Positions 13,312-28,577 of a stretch of 64,000 nucleotides of DNA are shown here, one piece after another. How positions within the stretch are numbered: position 1 is the stretch's first letter; every line of letters begins with the position of its first letter. The notes beneath the pieces are model-generated. The model searched no databases. It was not told where the DNA came from and worked only from the letters and a program-made list of their open reading frames with translations. Source of the DNA: Antennarius striatus (Eukaryota > Chordata > Actinopteri > Lophiiformes > Antennariidae); the NCBI RefSeq assembly GCF_040054535.1, contig NC_090779.1, positions 25,834,501 through 25,898,500 on the forward strand, written 5' to 3'. The translations under genes and the position numbers were made by a program.

Positions 13312-15045
13312 CGTGTCCCTAACGTCACCTGACATCATCAGCATCACATGAACACACACACAACCCAAACCGGAGTGTTTGAACAGGTGATCCGGTCATG
13401 TGAGGACAGGAAATGAGGATCACGTTCTGATTGGACGTCGGGCTGCTGACGGGTCGACGCTGATCCGTGATCAGACTCTGACGGAACCAGGTGGGTCTGA
13501 TGGCGCTGGACCGGCTGCTCGTCCTCCTCCTGCTGGTTCTGGGTCCCTCACTGGCGTTGGGTGTCTCAAGGTTTACCTTCCATCTTGGCCCGTCTGGTAC
13601 TGGGTTCTGGACCAGAAGCGGGACGCGACCCGATCAGCTGCTGCGGGGCTTGAACCCAAACCCTTCAGCCTCACATCTGAAGCAGAAACCCTTCCCAGTG
13701 GGTTCTGCAGCAACAGAACTCCAGGTGTGGGTTGCAGTGCGGACAGTGAGCTCTTCATGTCCATCAACGCATCCAGGAGTAAACATGACGAAGGTGTCCG
13801 GGCCTGTGGGGGTTGCTATGGCAACAGAAGCTTCCTGTTTGGATTCCTCAATCAGGGAATGGTCAGCTTCTGGTTCTGAGCTCCTGCCTCCGGTTCCTCC
13901 TCATCTTCCATTCCTCTCGCCGCTCCAGGTTTTCCATCTTCCTGAGATAAACTCCCTGACGTTTCCCAGAAGCGTGGATCTGAGCCCAGTGTTTTTTTAA
14001 ATAAGTGAATTTTTACCTGGACGGCCCGGCGCTGGGATCACTATGTTCTCCCCTGAAAATGATTTCAGCATGAGGAACAAAGACAACCTGGATCAGGAGC
14101 CGGTATCTGGCACCTCCATCACCTCCATCACATCTGGAGGATCAGGCGTGGAATCTGATAAGCTCTGAAAACAGTTGTGTTAAACCCACGGCAGCTTTAA
14201 ATCATGATCTACAACTCTGACAGCGTCTGGAAACATCTCCTGTGAGTGGAGGTAACTCCAACGCCTCCTGTTGGCCAGTGCCAGCAGATTCCTGGGCAAT
14301 CCCAGATGAAGCCCCACCCCCAACAGCAACATGTGCTGACCCGTGTCACAGCATCTCAGGAGGCAGGTCTGATGGTCCCAGTGATGGTCCAACTTCTGAT
14401 TGGACTCCGGGTTCGGAACCAAGAGAAAGAAGGAACAGGAAGGTGCAAACGGTGGAGGATGAAGGAAATCTAATGGTGGACGAGAAGAACCAGTGGTCTT
14501 CATCTACATCAGACGGGTGGAGACAGACAGGTGGAGACAGACGGGTGGACACTGGACATCTTCTCACAGGTAAACTGTAACTATGAATTGTGGGTAGTCT
14601 CCTGAGGACTCCACAGCTCTGGTCCACAAATGCTGTGACCTCATTTGGCGTTCTCCAGCAGGTTGGGGCGTGTTGCCGCTCCATCGTCTCCCATTGGTGC
14701 TTGGCTGGGTTGAGGTCAGGCCCCTCCTCCCAAAGATGATGACATCATCAGTTGTGCCTTACATTTTCTATCCTTGCAGTTTTGATACTAAAGCCCCCTA
14801 GTGGTCACAGGTGACTCTGCAGCAGCAGGGCGCCAGGACCAGTTCTAGGGACAGGGGGTCGGTTCTAGTCCAGCGAGGAGCGGTAGCTGGGTGTCAGTCC
14901 ACCTGAGCACTGCCAACGTGCCCTTGAGCACAGAAACCACAAGCTGCTCCAGCGTCTGCTAACAAACCCTCCCACGATTCATCTGTGCTCCCAAGTGTCC
15001 TCTCTGACCCATCGAGGAGAAAGACCAGACGCTCTGGTGGATGTC

Positions 15046-15046
<1 letters not shown>

Positions 15047-15086
<40 letters not shown>
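15047..15086. repeat. (AC)20 microsatellite
   Basis: Uninterrupted AC run. Confidence 0.97.
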
Positions 15087-15088
<2 letters not shown>

Positions 15089-15383
15089 CCAGGCTCATGT
15101 TGATGGGTGTCATCAGAACAGCGACTCGCTCACTGGTTCTGGCAGCGTTCTGCTTCAAAGAGGGGAAATAGCAGCGCGGCGATGGGCCGCATGCCATTTC
15201 AGACAATAGGGCCCTCAGAGATGGAGCTTCCTCTCATTGTGAACCGTTTCCACCGGTGGATGAAAACACACCAGCCCACAGAGCTGGTTTTTCCATCATG
15301 GCCGGCCGGCTGCAGTGTTCCCATCGGCGTGACGGCCGGTACGTCACCGGAGAAGGAAACGCAGAACGTTCTGTAAAGTTCTG

Positions 15384-15389
15384 TTTATT
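15384..15389 (-). terminator. tes: tes poly(A) signal
   Basis: TTTATT on the plus strand reads AATAAA on the minus strand, about 550 bases beyond the tes stop codon. This implies a 3' UTR of roughly 15360-15937. Confidence 0.6.
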
Positions 15390-15576
15390 GTTCAAAAAGG
15401 AAAATTCATTACGCAGACGGCAAAAATAGACCACAAACGTTTTCCAGTGTCGTTCCTGAAGCGATCCTCAGCCGCTGAGGCCGACCCCCCAGCGACCTGA
15501 AGTCCTCCTCAGAATGAACCTCTGAGATGAACCTCCAGACCTGCAGTCTGTCCAGTCTGTAATCCTTACCATATAC

Positions 15577-15745
15577 CAGTGTATACCAACATACACTGGT
15601 TGATACAGGTGTACACTGGTGCATGCTGGTGTATCATGGAGTATACTGGTGTATACTGAAGTATGCAGTTATATACTGAAGTAAACTGGTTTATACTGGT
15701 AAATACTGGTACACACTGGTGCATACTGATCTTTACTGGTGCATA
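15577..15745. repeat. Degenerate ~10-bp repeat in tes 3' UTR
   Basis: Imperfect copies of GTATACTGGT and variants (TATACTGAAG, AATACTGGTA) run through the predicted tes 3' UTR. In the mRNA they read as ACCAGTATAC-like units. Confidence 0.7.
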
Positions 15746-15937
15746 CTGTACTCGTCCTTATGTAGGAAGCTGCAGCAGGTGGTGACATCAGTGTTTGGGG
15801 GTTAATAAAGACAATGATCTGAGGGGCAGGAAGAACTGCCCTGAAGGCTGAATGAAGCAGAGAGGAGCTGATTGATGATACCTGATCGGTTCTGATCAGG
15901 CCGCTAGTAATCAAAGGTGTCCACAGCTGGGGGCCAT

Positions 15938-18900
15938 CTAGGTCATGGCCTTCTTGCACTCCACTGAGCAGAAGAGTCTGCCCTGCACCACCATGAAGCG
16001 CTGGCCAATCAGGGCCTTGCGGCAGGCGGCGCACCTGAAGCAGTCCTCGCTGGCATGCCAGTGGTGCTCGCCGTAGGAAACCCTCTGGACCTCGGGCTCC
16101 AGCGCCGTCTGGCAGCTCACGCAGCTCTGAGACGAGAGAGGAAACACGTTTAGCACACGGCGGCTTCGCTGAGTTAGCGTTACGGCCCCCGGTGGGGGGG
16201 GGGGGGGGGGGCTAACGATGCAACAACACAGATGTTCAGCTCAGTTGTGGACACCTGAGCCCAACAGAACCGGTTCTGGGTCTGATGGATCAGCGGGGTA
16301 AACACACGCTGGGCGGTTCACATTCTCCAGCCTGGGTGGCCGGCTTCCTTCTCCAGCTTCTATCGCGTTCACTGAGAGGTCTATTGTTCTGGGGGCAGGA
16401 GACCCCCTGACACCCCACCCACAGACACTGAGTCCAGTTCCAGGACGGAGTCGGGCTGGGACGCTTGAACCAGATTCGCTGGACAGAAATGGACAAATCT
16501 GCATTCCCAGAGTCCTGAGGGTGTCTGTCACTCCCAAAGGGACACTCCCACCTCACCAGGTGACCCAAAGCTGGGGGGCAAATCCTGGATATCAGTGTTA
16601 GAACCACAGACCTCCTGTCCAGTCAGTCGGGTTCTGAACCGCCCCAGAACATCCAGTAAACAGTCTAAGGGCAACCCGCCAAGCCCCCCCATCAGAGCAG
16701 GACCTCCCATTCACGGACTGGGGGTGGTACGTGACCCGTGTTCTCGTTTGCGTGCGTTCTTTCATCTTTCACACACGATCATCAGACAGAGTGTCTCTGG
16801 GACGTAAACTTTAAATACACTTCCATTTAACAAAAATATTCACAAGTTTTCCATTTCTTCACTTAAATTTTGAACCCGGAAATCACCGTTATGTTCTGAT
16901 CTCACCTGAGACTCACCTGTGTGATTCACCTGTGTGATTCACCTGTGTGATTCACCTGTGTGATTCACCTGTGTGATTCTGTCTGATTAAAATCAACCAA
17001 ACAGCAACACGAGGTCTGAGACAGGAGCTAGACTACGGTCCTGTTGGGTTTGTCTGTCTGTTAACCGCTCTGACATGTCTGCTGATGGGATTAACAGATA
17101 GACTGATAAAGACTGATTGATTGATTATTGCCATGCTTTCGAAAAAGATGCAAAAGTGATAATGAGTGTTATCCTGGAAAAAAATCAGAAGTTAACGAAG
17201 AACAGAGACAGGTATTACTACAGGTATTACGACAGGTAATTCTACAGGTATTACTGCAGGTATTACTACAGGTACTACTACAGGTATTACTGCAGGTATT
17301 ACTGCAGGTATTACTACAGATATTACTACAGATATTACTACAGGTATTACTACAGGTATTACTGCAGGTATTACTGCAGGTATTACTACATGTATTACTA
17401 CAGGTATTACTACAGGTATTACTGCAGGTATTACTGCAGGTATTACTACAGGTATTACTACAGGTATTACTACATTTATTACTACAGGTATTACTACAGG
17501 TATTACTACAGGTGTTACTACAGATGTTACTACAGATGTTACTTCAGATGTTACTACAGGTATTACTACAGATATTACTACAGATATTACTACAGGTATT
17601 ACTACAGGTATTACTGCAGGTATTACTACAGGTATTACTACAGATATTACTACAGATATTACTACAGGTATTACTACAGGTATTACTGCAGGTATTACTG
17701 TAGGTATTACTACAGGTATTACTACAGGTATTACTACAGGTATTACTACAGGTATTACTGCAGGTATTACTGCAGGTATTACTACAGGTATTACTACAGG
17801 TATTACTACATTTATTACTACAGGTATTACTACAGGTGTTACTACAGGTGTTACTACAGATGTTACTACAGATGTTACTTCAGATGTTACTACAGGTATT
17901 ACTACAGATATTACTACATGTGTGTGAAGGTTCTTGGTTCACTGTCCACAGGAGAAAATATGAATTAAAGGAAAAGAAAACTACTGAGTGAAAAGTAAAG
18001 TAAAAAAAACAAAACTGCATTACATCTTTATTTCTAAAACTTTTTTTAAATGAGGTTTTAACATTTTAATGAAACTAATGTATAATTTTACTCTTTTTCC
18101 TTTTTACCTGTACAGTTACGATGTAAATAAAAACTTTAAATTAACAGTGTGTTTAGTTTTTATATTGTACTACTGTTTAAACTCCATCCTTGCGTCTCTT
18201 CTACCGTATGTTCCGTTATTGTTTTTGGGATGCATAAACGTCGTGTTGGGATGAACACATTTATTATTATTTACTTTCTGGTGGTAACATGAAGTCTGCG
18301 TGACCCCGCCCCCACACTGAAGGCCCTACCTTGGCGTAGTTCCTCATATAGCAGGGCTTGCAGACGGGCTTGTCGTCCTCCATCACGTAGGTCTCCCCGG
18401 CGAGGACGGCGTCGCAGTCGAAGCAGCAGAAGTGCTTCAGGTGCCAGTTCTGGCCCTCAGCCTGGGTGTACTCGTTACAGAAGATCAGCTGAGGAGAGAA
18501 AGGGGGCGTGAAGATCCCTCACAGCGACACCTTCAGACACAAACCCCCCCCGGCCCCGGCGGCACCTCGTCGCAGCCCCCGCAGCGCGGCTTCTCGCTGT
18601 CGCCGTAGTGACGGCCGCAGTAGAGCCGGCCCTTCTTCCAGAAGTAGATCATGTCCACCAGCAGCTCGCAGCAGGTGCAGCACACGAAGCAGGCCGGGTG
18701 CCACAGCTTGTCGTAGCCGGCCCGCTCCGCGTACACCGCCGGCTCGCCCGCCGCCATCGGCTGCTGGCAGTGATGGCACGCCTGGAAGAGGAAGCGACAG
18801 GGAGGGTGGTTACCGGGACGACGGAGAAGCAGGAAGGCATGAAGATGAAGGCCCGAGCGATGACGCACGCCTCCCGGGTTTCCACCGAGCCCGTGTCAAA

Positions 18901-21900
18901 CGTCACATGACTCTGTGAAGTGGTTTCTGTGGCGGTGGGGGCGGTCCGCTGGAGGTTCTTCTCCTGCTTCTTGTTTGGAGCTCAAACCTTCTTCACTTGT
19001 GAGTCAGAGGAACCAGGAATAAATCACCAGACGCCACTAAATGGATGCACATGTGGGGCTCAAAAAACTAGATCCTCACTCGGGACTCGGCACCCAATCA
19101 ATCTGCAGCCGTGTTGTGGTCTGACGGCGCCCCCTTGTGTTCAGTCTGTGCAGATTAGCTTCAGTCGACATGAGTTTCAGGTTAAACAAGGCAGTCAGAG
19201 ACGACATCCTGTGACATCTTCACATCTTTGTGCCTCTGGCTTCCTGAACATGTTGCTTTTTGTTTTGTGATTATATCTCATCAGGTCTCAGAGATATGTA
19301 CCTAAAAATGTCTAAAAGTGAAAATTTGACCTTGACCTAGTTTTGGCAAGGTCATCATCTCATTTCCATCCCCTGTGCTGCCTGAGTCATGTGCTTTTGT
19401 TTCATCTTTCTATCTAGAACGGTTGTGAAGATATTTGTGGGATGTAATTAACTTCCTGTCCAATGAAACAGACTTCCTGTCTCCACATCGACTCATCCAA
19501 TCAGAGGACAGAACAGTTACTTACATAGTTCTGCAGCGCCTGCTGAGCTCTGGGGCCCCCCAGGGCCCCAGCAGTGGTGGTGGTCCCCACAGCACCTCCT
19601 GGTCTAGCTGCACCTCTGCTGCCCCCGGCTCCAGCCCCAGATGCCCCCAGGGCCTGGACGCCGTCGCCCGGCTGCCCCCCCGCCTGGACCAGCGGCATGT
19701 CCTCCGGCAGCAGCACGTCCCCCACCCCCAGCGCCTCGCTCTTACACTTGCGGACGTACTGCTGCATCTGCTTGACCTCGGCGGGGGTCAGCTCGTGGCA
19801 CCTGGAGGGGTCCTGGTCGTGTTCGGGCAGCTGGCGGGCCATCTGCTGCCGGCGGTAGGCCGCGCCCTCCGTGCCCGCGATTGGCCGCTTCTCCGGGGGG
19901 AGCAGCTCGATGTAACGCATCGCCTGGAAGAAGAACCGTCTGAGTGAAACCAGCGCTCCATCGCCCCAGTCCCATTGGTTCTGGTTCTGTTACCTACCAC
20001 ATGCTGATTGGCTACTGGGGGGGCCCACTCGTAGGTGACGGATCTCATTGGTGCATCTTTGGGGACCGGCACCGCGCTGGTGGAGGTGACGCTGACGGCG
20101 AGCGGGACTTTAGTCGCCTTGACAGGAGTGACGCTAGCTGGAGCTAACGGAACCGGGGGCGGGGCTGGTACTGGAGGCGGGGCCAGAACCGGACCCCTGC
20201 TGGGTGGGGGGCGTGAACCTGCATCAGCACCGGCCGGCGGCACAGAACCAGCCCCTGTAGAGAAGGGAACCACAGTGGAAGCAGCGCTGGGGGGGACAAT
20301 TTGCGCCGTGGCGGGGGTGGGTAGGGTGACGGTCATCATGTTGCCCCGGTAACTGGGGACGCCGTCCTTCTTCAGCTTGGCGATGAGCCCCGTGTACTTG
20401 GTGTCCTCGAACAGACGCCCCACCTTCTTGTTCTCCTCCGAGTTCATCTGGACGTTGTGTTCCGTCAGCCCACACTTACAGTTACGGCAGATCTTCCTGC
20501 AGGCGGAGGGATACGTCAGTGAAACCGCATCTCGTTCTTTACCATGTGTTGGCGGAGGGATACGTCAGTGAGACCGGATCTCGTTCTTTACCATGTGTTG
20601 GCGGATGGATACATCAGTGAGACCGGATCTCGTTCTTTACCACGTGTTGGCGGATGGATACAACATCAGTGAGACAGGATCTCGGATTAAAGACGTAACT
20701 CGCGTGTTCTTGTGACTTTTGTGTTTCTTTTCATTCTTTAAGTAACTCATACATAATTATACTTTTTTAATATTATATTCTATAATTTAGGGGATTTGGA
20801 ACTATTTTAAAATGTCAGAACAAATTATTTTATGCATTATAAAAGTTTGACTTCGGAGCTCAGTCCCAGAATGGATCAAACTCGAATTCCTGATGAACGC
20901 GTGACTTTAAACTGTGTTTTTATGTTTCTTCCTGATGCCCCTGAAGCTAGCGCTGGCGCTAACACATCAGGTGTGTGTCGTCACACGCCTCAGAGTGTTT
21001 CATGAGTGTGTGACGTGTCTGGACAGATCAGCTGCTGGAAACTTTCTCCTACATGTGTTTGTGACTCTCCTGAGGAACCAGGTTCACCGTGTCACCCTCA
21101 CGTCTTCCTTCTGAACACAGAAGGTGAACGTGTCTGAGTCCCCCTGCTGGACGGAGGCGGTACTGACCTCCAGAAGTGCAGCTCGAAGCCTTCACACTTG
21201 TCTTTACATCTCAGGCAGGAAGCGCCGGCGCCAAACTCGTGACCGAGGGTCATCTGGAAACAGAGCAGAGGTGAGCAGCTGAAACCACATCCGACCATCC
21301 GACCATCCGACCAACCGACCGCCCTGCAGCGGGAGCGTAGCCCTACGAGACAATTCAAAGTTCACGTCAACATTTCGAGACGCTTTCCGTGACCTCAGAT
21401 GAATTCTAGCGATTAACACGCCGTTCTTATGCACACCAACACTTCCCAGAATGCTCAGCGTGAGACCACATGACTGTGGGCTGGAGCCGTCCAGGAGGTG
21501 GCGCCGATGTGCTGCTGGCCTCTGAACATCTGTTCATGATGGTCTGCTTCAGTGTCACACACCACGCTCCCGTCCTCAAGCCGTTAGCCCAGTTTATGAC
21601 CATATATGGTCGGCTGTTCGTCGCCGCCGCCGGGACTCCCCCACCACCACCACAAACCCCCCCCCCCCCCCCCCGCCAGGGATGCTTTTGATCCAACAGA
21701 CACCCACGTCTGAGGAATGCAGGAGTGAAGCCAGTTTTTACCGTCATCTGTCCTACAGGCTGAAGGAATCGACCCACAATGCATCTGGAAACAGTTCGGC
21801 TCACCAGGAGTCATGTGACCAAAGAGTAGACACCAACACTATTGGATGACATCATCGGCGTTCGCTAATGTCTGATGGGTAAATATTTACGTGACGCCTG

Positions 21901-22795
21901 GCGAGCGCCGTCTGCCATCTTGGCTGGAGGTCACGCCTCTCTGGAACACAGCGTCATGACTCAGCACCTCCTGAACCATGAGTCAGCGTCCGCTGGAGGC
22001 CACGCCGTCGTTTCGCCCAGCAGAAGGTCAGTTCCTTTAATCGGGAGGCGGTCCCACCGACACAGCATCCTTCCCACAATGCATCTGGGTGGCGTGATGG
22101 ATTCGATTAGAAACAGCAGGACAGCGGTTCTCCGCCCTCGGACCTTCATCCACGGGTCGTTAAACCAGCCAGGAGGAGCTGAAGGCATGCGGCCCATCCG
22201 TCCATCGGGCCGCATGCCAAACGATAACCCTGGTCTGACGTGGTTCTGTCTGATCCAATCAGAGATCCTCTGATCTGAGGTCACATGACTCACAAGTCAC
22301 GTCTCACCCTGACTCCATCCATCAGACGTCACGTCCTCCGGCTGAACCAATCAGAAACGAGTGACACAAACATGGATTTCAGACAAACCAGGAAGTGTTC
22401 GCGTGACGTCACAGCTTCGCCACATCTTGTATTGTTTTACTGAAACGCTTCAGTAGTCTCTGACGTAATGTCTGACTGGTTCTGAAACTCCATTAACCCC
22501 TTGTTACCCTACTGGTTCTGAAGCTAACAAGCTAACGGCTAACATCGTTAGCTAGAGAACAAACAACTTATTGTCAACAGGCTGTAACTGAAAGTTCGCT
22601 AGTTTTCTGTATTATTAAATTCTGATTTTAGGAAAGCAGGAAAAACATCGTTTTTAAGACCTAAAACGACGGACAGGAACTTTATAAAGTTGCTCGGAGC
22701 TCCGGAACGTGTCTCCACCTGCTCCGCTCCGGCACACCTTCTCAGGGCGTTCCCTGAGCACCGCTTACCTTCTTCACTTCTTTCTCTATCTCCAT
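15938..22795 (-). CDS. tes: Testin (PET and triple LIM domain focal-adhesion protein)
   Basis: Seven coding exons on the minus strand: 22795-22769, 21253-21168, 20496-19998, 19923-19525, 18781-18566, 18488-18330, 16126-15938 (stop TAG). All introns are GT-AG; phases join to 524 aa. The start MEIEKEVKK followed by [10 protein letters not shown] matches the testin N-terminus. A cysteine-rich segment ([17 protein letters not shown], then CRNCKCG) precedes the PET domain, which is about residues 190-290 and contains VTYEWAPPV and [16 protein letters not shown]. Three LIM domains follow, one per exon, with their CxxC/HxxC zinc ligands (CHHC, CFDC, CVSC). Testin binds zyxin, Ena/VASP proteins and actin-associated partners at focal adhesions and cell contacts (family knowledge). 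The protein is about 100 aa longer than human testin (421 aa) because of a Pro/Ala/Val-rich linker before PET and a Gly/Ala-rich linker before LIM1. The repeat-filled 2.2-kb intron 6 is unusual. Confidence 0.95.
16194..16211. repeat. Poly-G tract
   Basis: Uninterrupted run of 18 G in tes intron 6, close to the exon 7 acceptor (poly-C in the transcript). Confidence 0.9.
16914..16979. repeat. 13-bp minisatellite, about 5 copies
   Basis: Near-perfect CACCTGTGTGATT units in tes intron 6. Confidence 0.9.
17208..17919. repeat. 12-bp minisatellite, about 59 copies
   Basis: Array of ACAGGTATTACT with variants (TGCAGGTATTAC, CAGATATTACTA, CAGATGTTACTT) filling 0.7 kb of tes intron 6. A rare variant containing ACATTTATT occurs at 17472 and 17808, exactly 336 bp (28 units) apart, with similar neighbours, so part of the array was duplicated as a block. 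Because the unit is a multiple of three and stop-free in two frames it creates long VLLQ- and YYRY-type open frames, which I regard as artefacts. Confidence 0.95.
20502..20688. repeat. 49-bp minisatellite, about 3.8 copies, in tes intron 2
   Basis: GGCGGA(G/T)GGATAC starts at 20502, 20551, 20600 and 20649, a period of 49. The first copy begins only six bases from the exon 3 acceptor, so the array overlaps the 3' splice-site region. Confidence 0.9.
21287..21323. repeat. 8-bp short tandem repeat
   Basis: CCGACCAT/CCGACCAA repeated about 4.5 times in tes intron 1. Confidence 0.8.
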
Positions 22796-23595
22796 TTCGG
22801 GGACTTTTCCCGGGGTCTTTGACTCGGTTCGGACAGGGAGAACAGGTGAGCTGAAGCTGAACCAGCTGTCAGAGCCAGAACTTCTAGAAGACGCCCCAGA
22901 GAAGCGGTACGGCAGTCCGGGTCCGGTCAGCGTCGCCTCCGAGGAGCCGCTCAGCGTCGATGGGAAGTTAGCGCAGATCAACTACAAAGCTTCCGGTATT
23001 GGCCTTCAAAATAAAATCCTTTACCTTAAGTACGGTGGTAAATGAATCAAAACAAAGCAGATAATAAAAATAATCAGAATTTGTTGGAGAAACAAAAACT
23101 ACACGTGTCCTGTATTTGACTGGTGTTGGGCATAACACGCATTGAATTGATCTTGGACATATATTTATCGTTTATTACCTTTTATTGTGAAATCAAGTCT
23201 CCTTTCATCACGGAAACATGTTTAGTATTTCTCGGTCTTGACTCCGAAGGTTCCGTTGCCTTTTCATTGATTTTTCAGGGCTGTCATTCCCCTACGAAAT
23301 ATTGTCATATTAACCAATGGTAATTAAGAAGGCGGGTCATATACCCAAGGACAACCAATCAGAGAACACTGGAGGAACTTCCTGTCATAACAAAGGACCG
23401 TTAATATCGTCGATCCAACCTGCTGTAGCGCTCATTCTGAATTTGTTTTTCATTCAAACAGTTCAATTTTAATTTCCTATTTGATCATGTTAAAGTGTTA
23501 AAAGGTTAAAATATTATAATGTTAATATGTTGAAGTTTTAAATCACAAAATCACAGACATACTAGTAGTAGTAGTCAATTCATGGAAAATACTTT

Positions 23596-23597
<2 letters not shown>

Positions 23598-23664
<67 letters not shown>
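23598..23664. repeat. (AC)33 microsatellite
   Basis: Uninterrupted AC run upstream of tes. Confidence 0.97.
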
Positions 23665-23669
<5 letters not shown>

Positions 23670-23810
23670 ACGTTGTTGACAGGAAACGGGGAATGCAGCC
23701 ACTTCCGGTGCGCTCAGAGTCACACCCTGTCATGTCAGATCCTTGTTGTCTCTCATGAACACAAAACATACAATCATGTTCTTCCGGTTTCTGGCCTCAA
23801 ACTTTTCATT

Positions 23811-23940
<130 letters not shown>

Positions 23941-24036
23941 CGCGGGCGTCTGTTTTAAGGAAGTGAGTCAGAGTCAGTCTGCAGTCATGACTCACAAAAA
24001 TACTTGTAAAGAGAGGCTGTGTGTTGGTTACTGTTC

Positions 24037-24207
24037 ATCATTCATCCATCATCCATCCATCCATCCATCATCCATCAATCCATTCATCCATCCATCATCC
24101 ATCAATCCATTCATCCATCCATCCATCCATCCATCCATCCATCATTCATCCATCATCCATCCATCCATCATCCATCCATCATCCATCCATCCATCATCCA
24201 TCCATCC
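24037..24207. repeat. (ATCC)n tetranucleotide array
   Basis: ATCC units with ATC and ATTC phase slips; creates the spurious IHPSIHPS frames. Confidence 0.95.
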
Positions 24208-24890
24208 AATTGGATGTTTACATTTGTTTCCACATTTAGTCCATAAACTATTTTTAATAACCTCCTGGTAAATAATCAAACTCATCTTTATTCTGTTTAT
24301 TTTTTATTTCTGGTTCAGTATTAATCTGATTTATTAATCAAATCGATTTGATTAATAAACATGTATTAATCTAATTTATTATTGATTGGTTCTGTATTCA
24401 TCTGATTTATTATTCACCCGACCCGTCCTTGAATGGGAAGCTTTGTGTTCCACAAACAGCTGATAAAGGTGTTGCAGAGGAAAAGTAAAGCTGATTTTGG
24501 GAAAACACCTGCTGTTTGGGGAATTATCTCCCACCTGGATTAAATCCTGAGCTCCTATTGGCCCAGCCGGGGCTTGGCTGATGTTCTCCCTCCAGCGGTG
24601 AAATGTCAGGTTTGTGTTGGATTTATTGAGCTCTAGCCGTTAAAGTCAGACTTTAATAAACCTCAGATCACTACATTCAGGTTCTGTTAATCCCAGGTTA
24701 CCTGTTGAAGGATGAGTTGTGGGATTAAAACCCGTCTGCATCTCAGGTGTGCACATGCAATAACGGAACAGTCCTGACGTCACGCCGAACGGACGCGCGC
24801 GCGGGTCGGTATCTCGGTGTGAACGGGACCACCTGTGGACACGCCTCACCTTAAGCAAGTTTCGATCACGTGACCCGGCGCAGGGGCACA

Positions 24891-24896
24891 TATAAA
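24891..24896 (+). promoter_or_regulatory. cpa1: cpa1 TATA box
   Basis: TATAAA lies 34 bases before the cpa1 start codon. This implies a very short 5' UTR, as is usual for pancreatic zymogen genes. Upstream, an E-box CACCTG at 24830-24835 could be half of a PTF1 site, and a CACGTG lies at 24867-24872; a clear PTF1 TC-box partner at the expected spacing was not found. Confidence 0.7.
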
Positions 24897-24929
24897 CCCG
24901 CGCGCGCCCGCCCCCGTCCACTGATCGTC

Positions 24930-27988
<3,059 letters not shown>

Positions 27989-28055
27989 GGGGGGCGGAGC
28001 CCCACGGGGGGCGGAGCGCCACGGTCAGGATCCCCATGGCAACAAAAAACTGTCC

Positions 28056-28061
28056 AATAAA
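28056..28061 (+). terminator. cpa1: cpa1 poly(A) signal
   Basis: AATAAA lies 67 bases after the cpa1 stop codon, giving a short 3' UTR. Confidence 0.75.
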
Positions 28062-28402
28062 TGAGCTGAGAAACCTGGTGTCACTTCCTCAATGACTTCA
28101 TGTTCACTGTGGGTGAGGGGTCGCTGTGGGGTCACTGAGGGGTCGCCGTGGGGTCGCTGTGATGAGCAGCGATCCAGATGCGGGCGTTATCCAGGAAATA
28201 CTGACTCAGTTCAACTCCAGAGGACTGGAGAGAACAGACAAGCAGCTAAACCAACGGTTCTGATTGGTTCTCATGGTTTCCGATGGGTTCTGATTGGTTC
28301 TGAGAGAAGAACCCTTTAACCCTTTAAAGCGGGTCTGGATGAAGGTTCAGGAGTGGTTCCTAGTCAGTTTAAATACTGGACGGACGTCTAGAGCGAGTCT
28401 GG

Positions 28403-28450
28403 ACACACACACACACACATATATACACACACACTCATACAAATATATAT

Positions 28451-28489
<39 letters not shown>

Positions 28490-28500
28490 CGCATACACAC
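28403..28500. repeat. Compound AC/AT microsatellite
   Basis: AC runs broken by ATATAT and ACTCATAC in the cpa1/cep41 spacer. Confidence 0.95.
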
Positions 28501-28577
28501 TACCCTTTATGGTCAGCTTCTTTAAATTAGTGAGGCCTTGACCGTGTGGACGGGGGGGTCTGGGGTGGGGGGGTCTC

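Larger units (their letters stand above)
27989..28577. other. Convergent cpa1/cep41 spacer
   Basis: The 3' ends of cpa1 (plus) and cep41 (minus) face each other across about 590 bases. Apart from the cpa1 poly(A) signal it holds a compound AC/AT microsatellite. No canonical AATAAA was seen for cep41 on the minus strand; TTTATG at 28506-28511 reads as the weak variant CATAAA. Confidence 0.5.

Noticed and set aside
17128-17968. 191- and 192-codon frames (VLLQ and YYRY repeats)
   Set aside because: They are the 12-bp minisatellite inside tes intron 6 read in two frames.
24019-24271. IHPSIHPS repeat frames
   Set aside because: Product of the ATCC tetranucleotide array.
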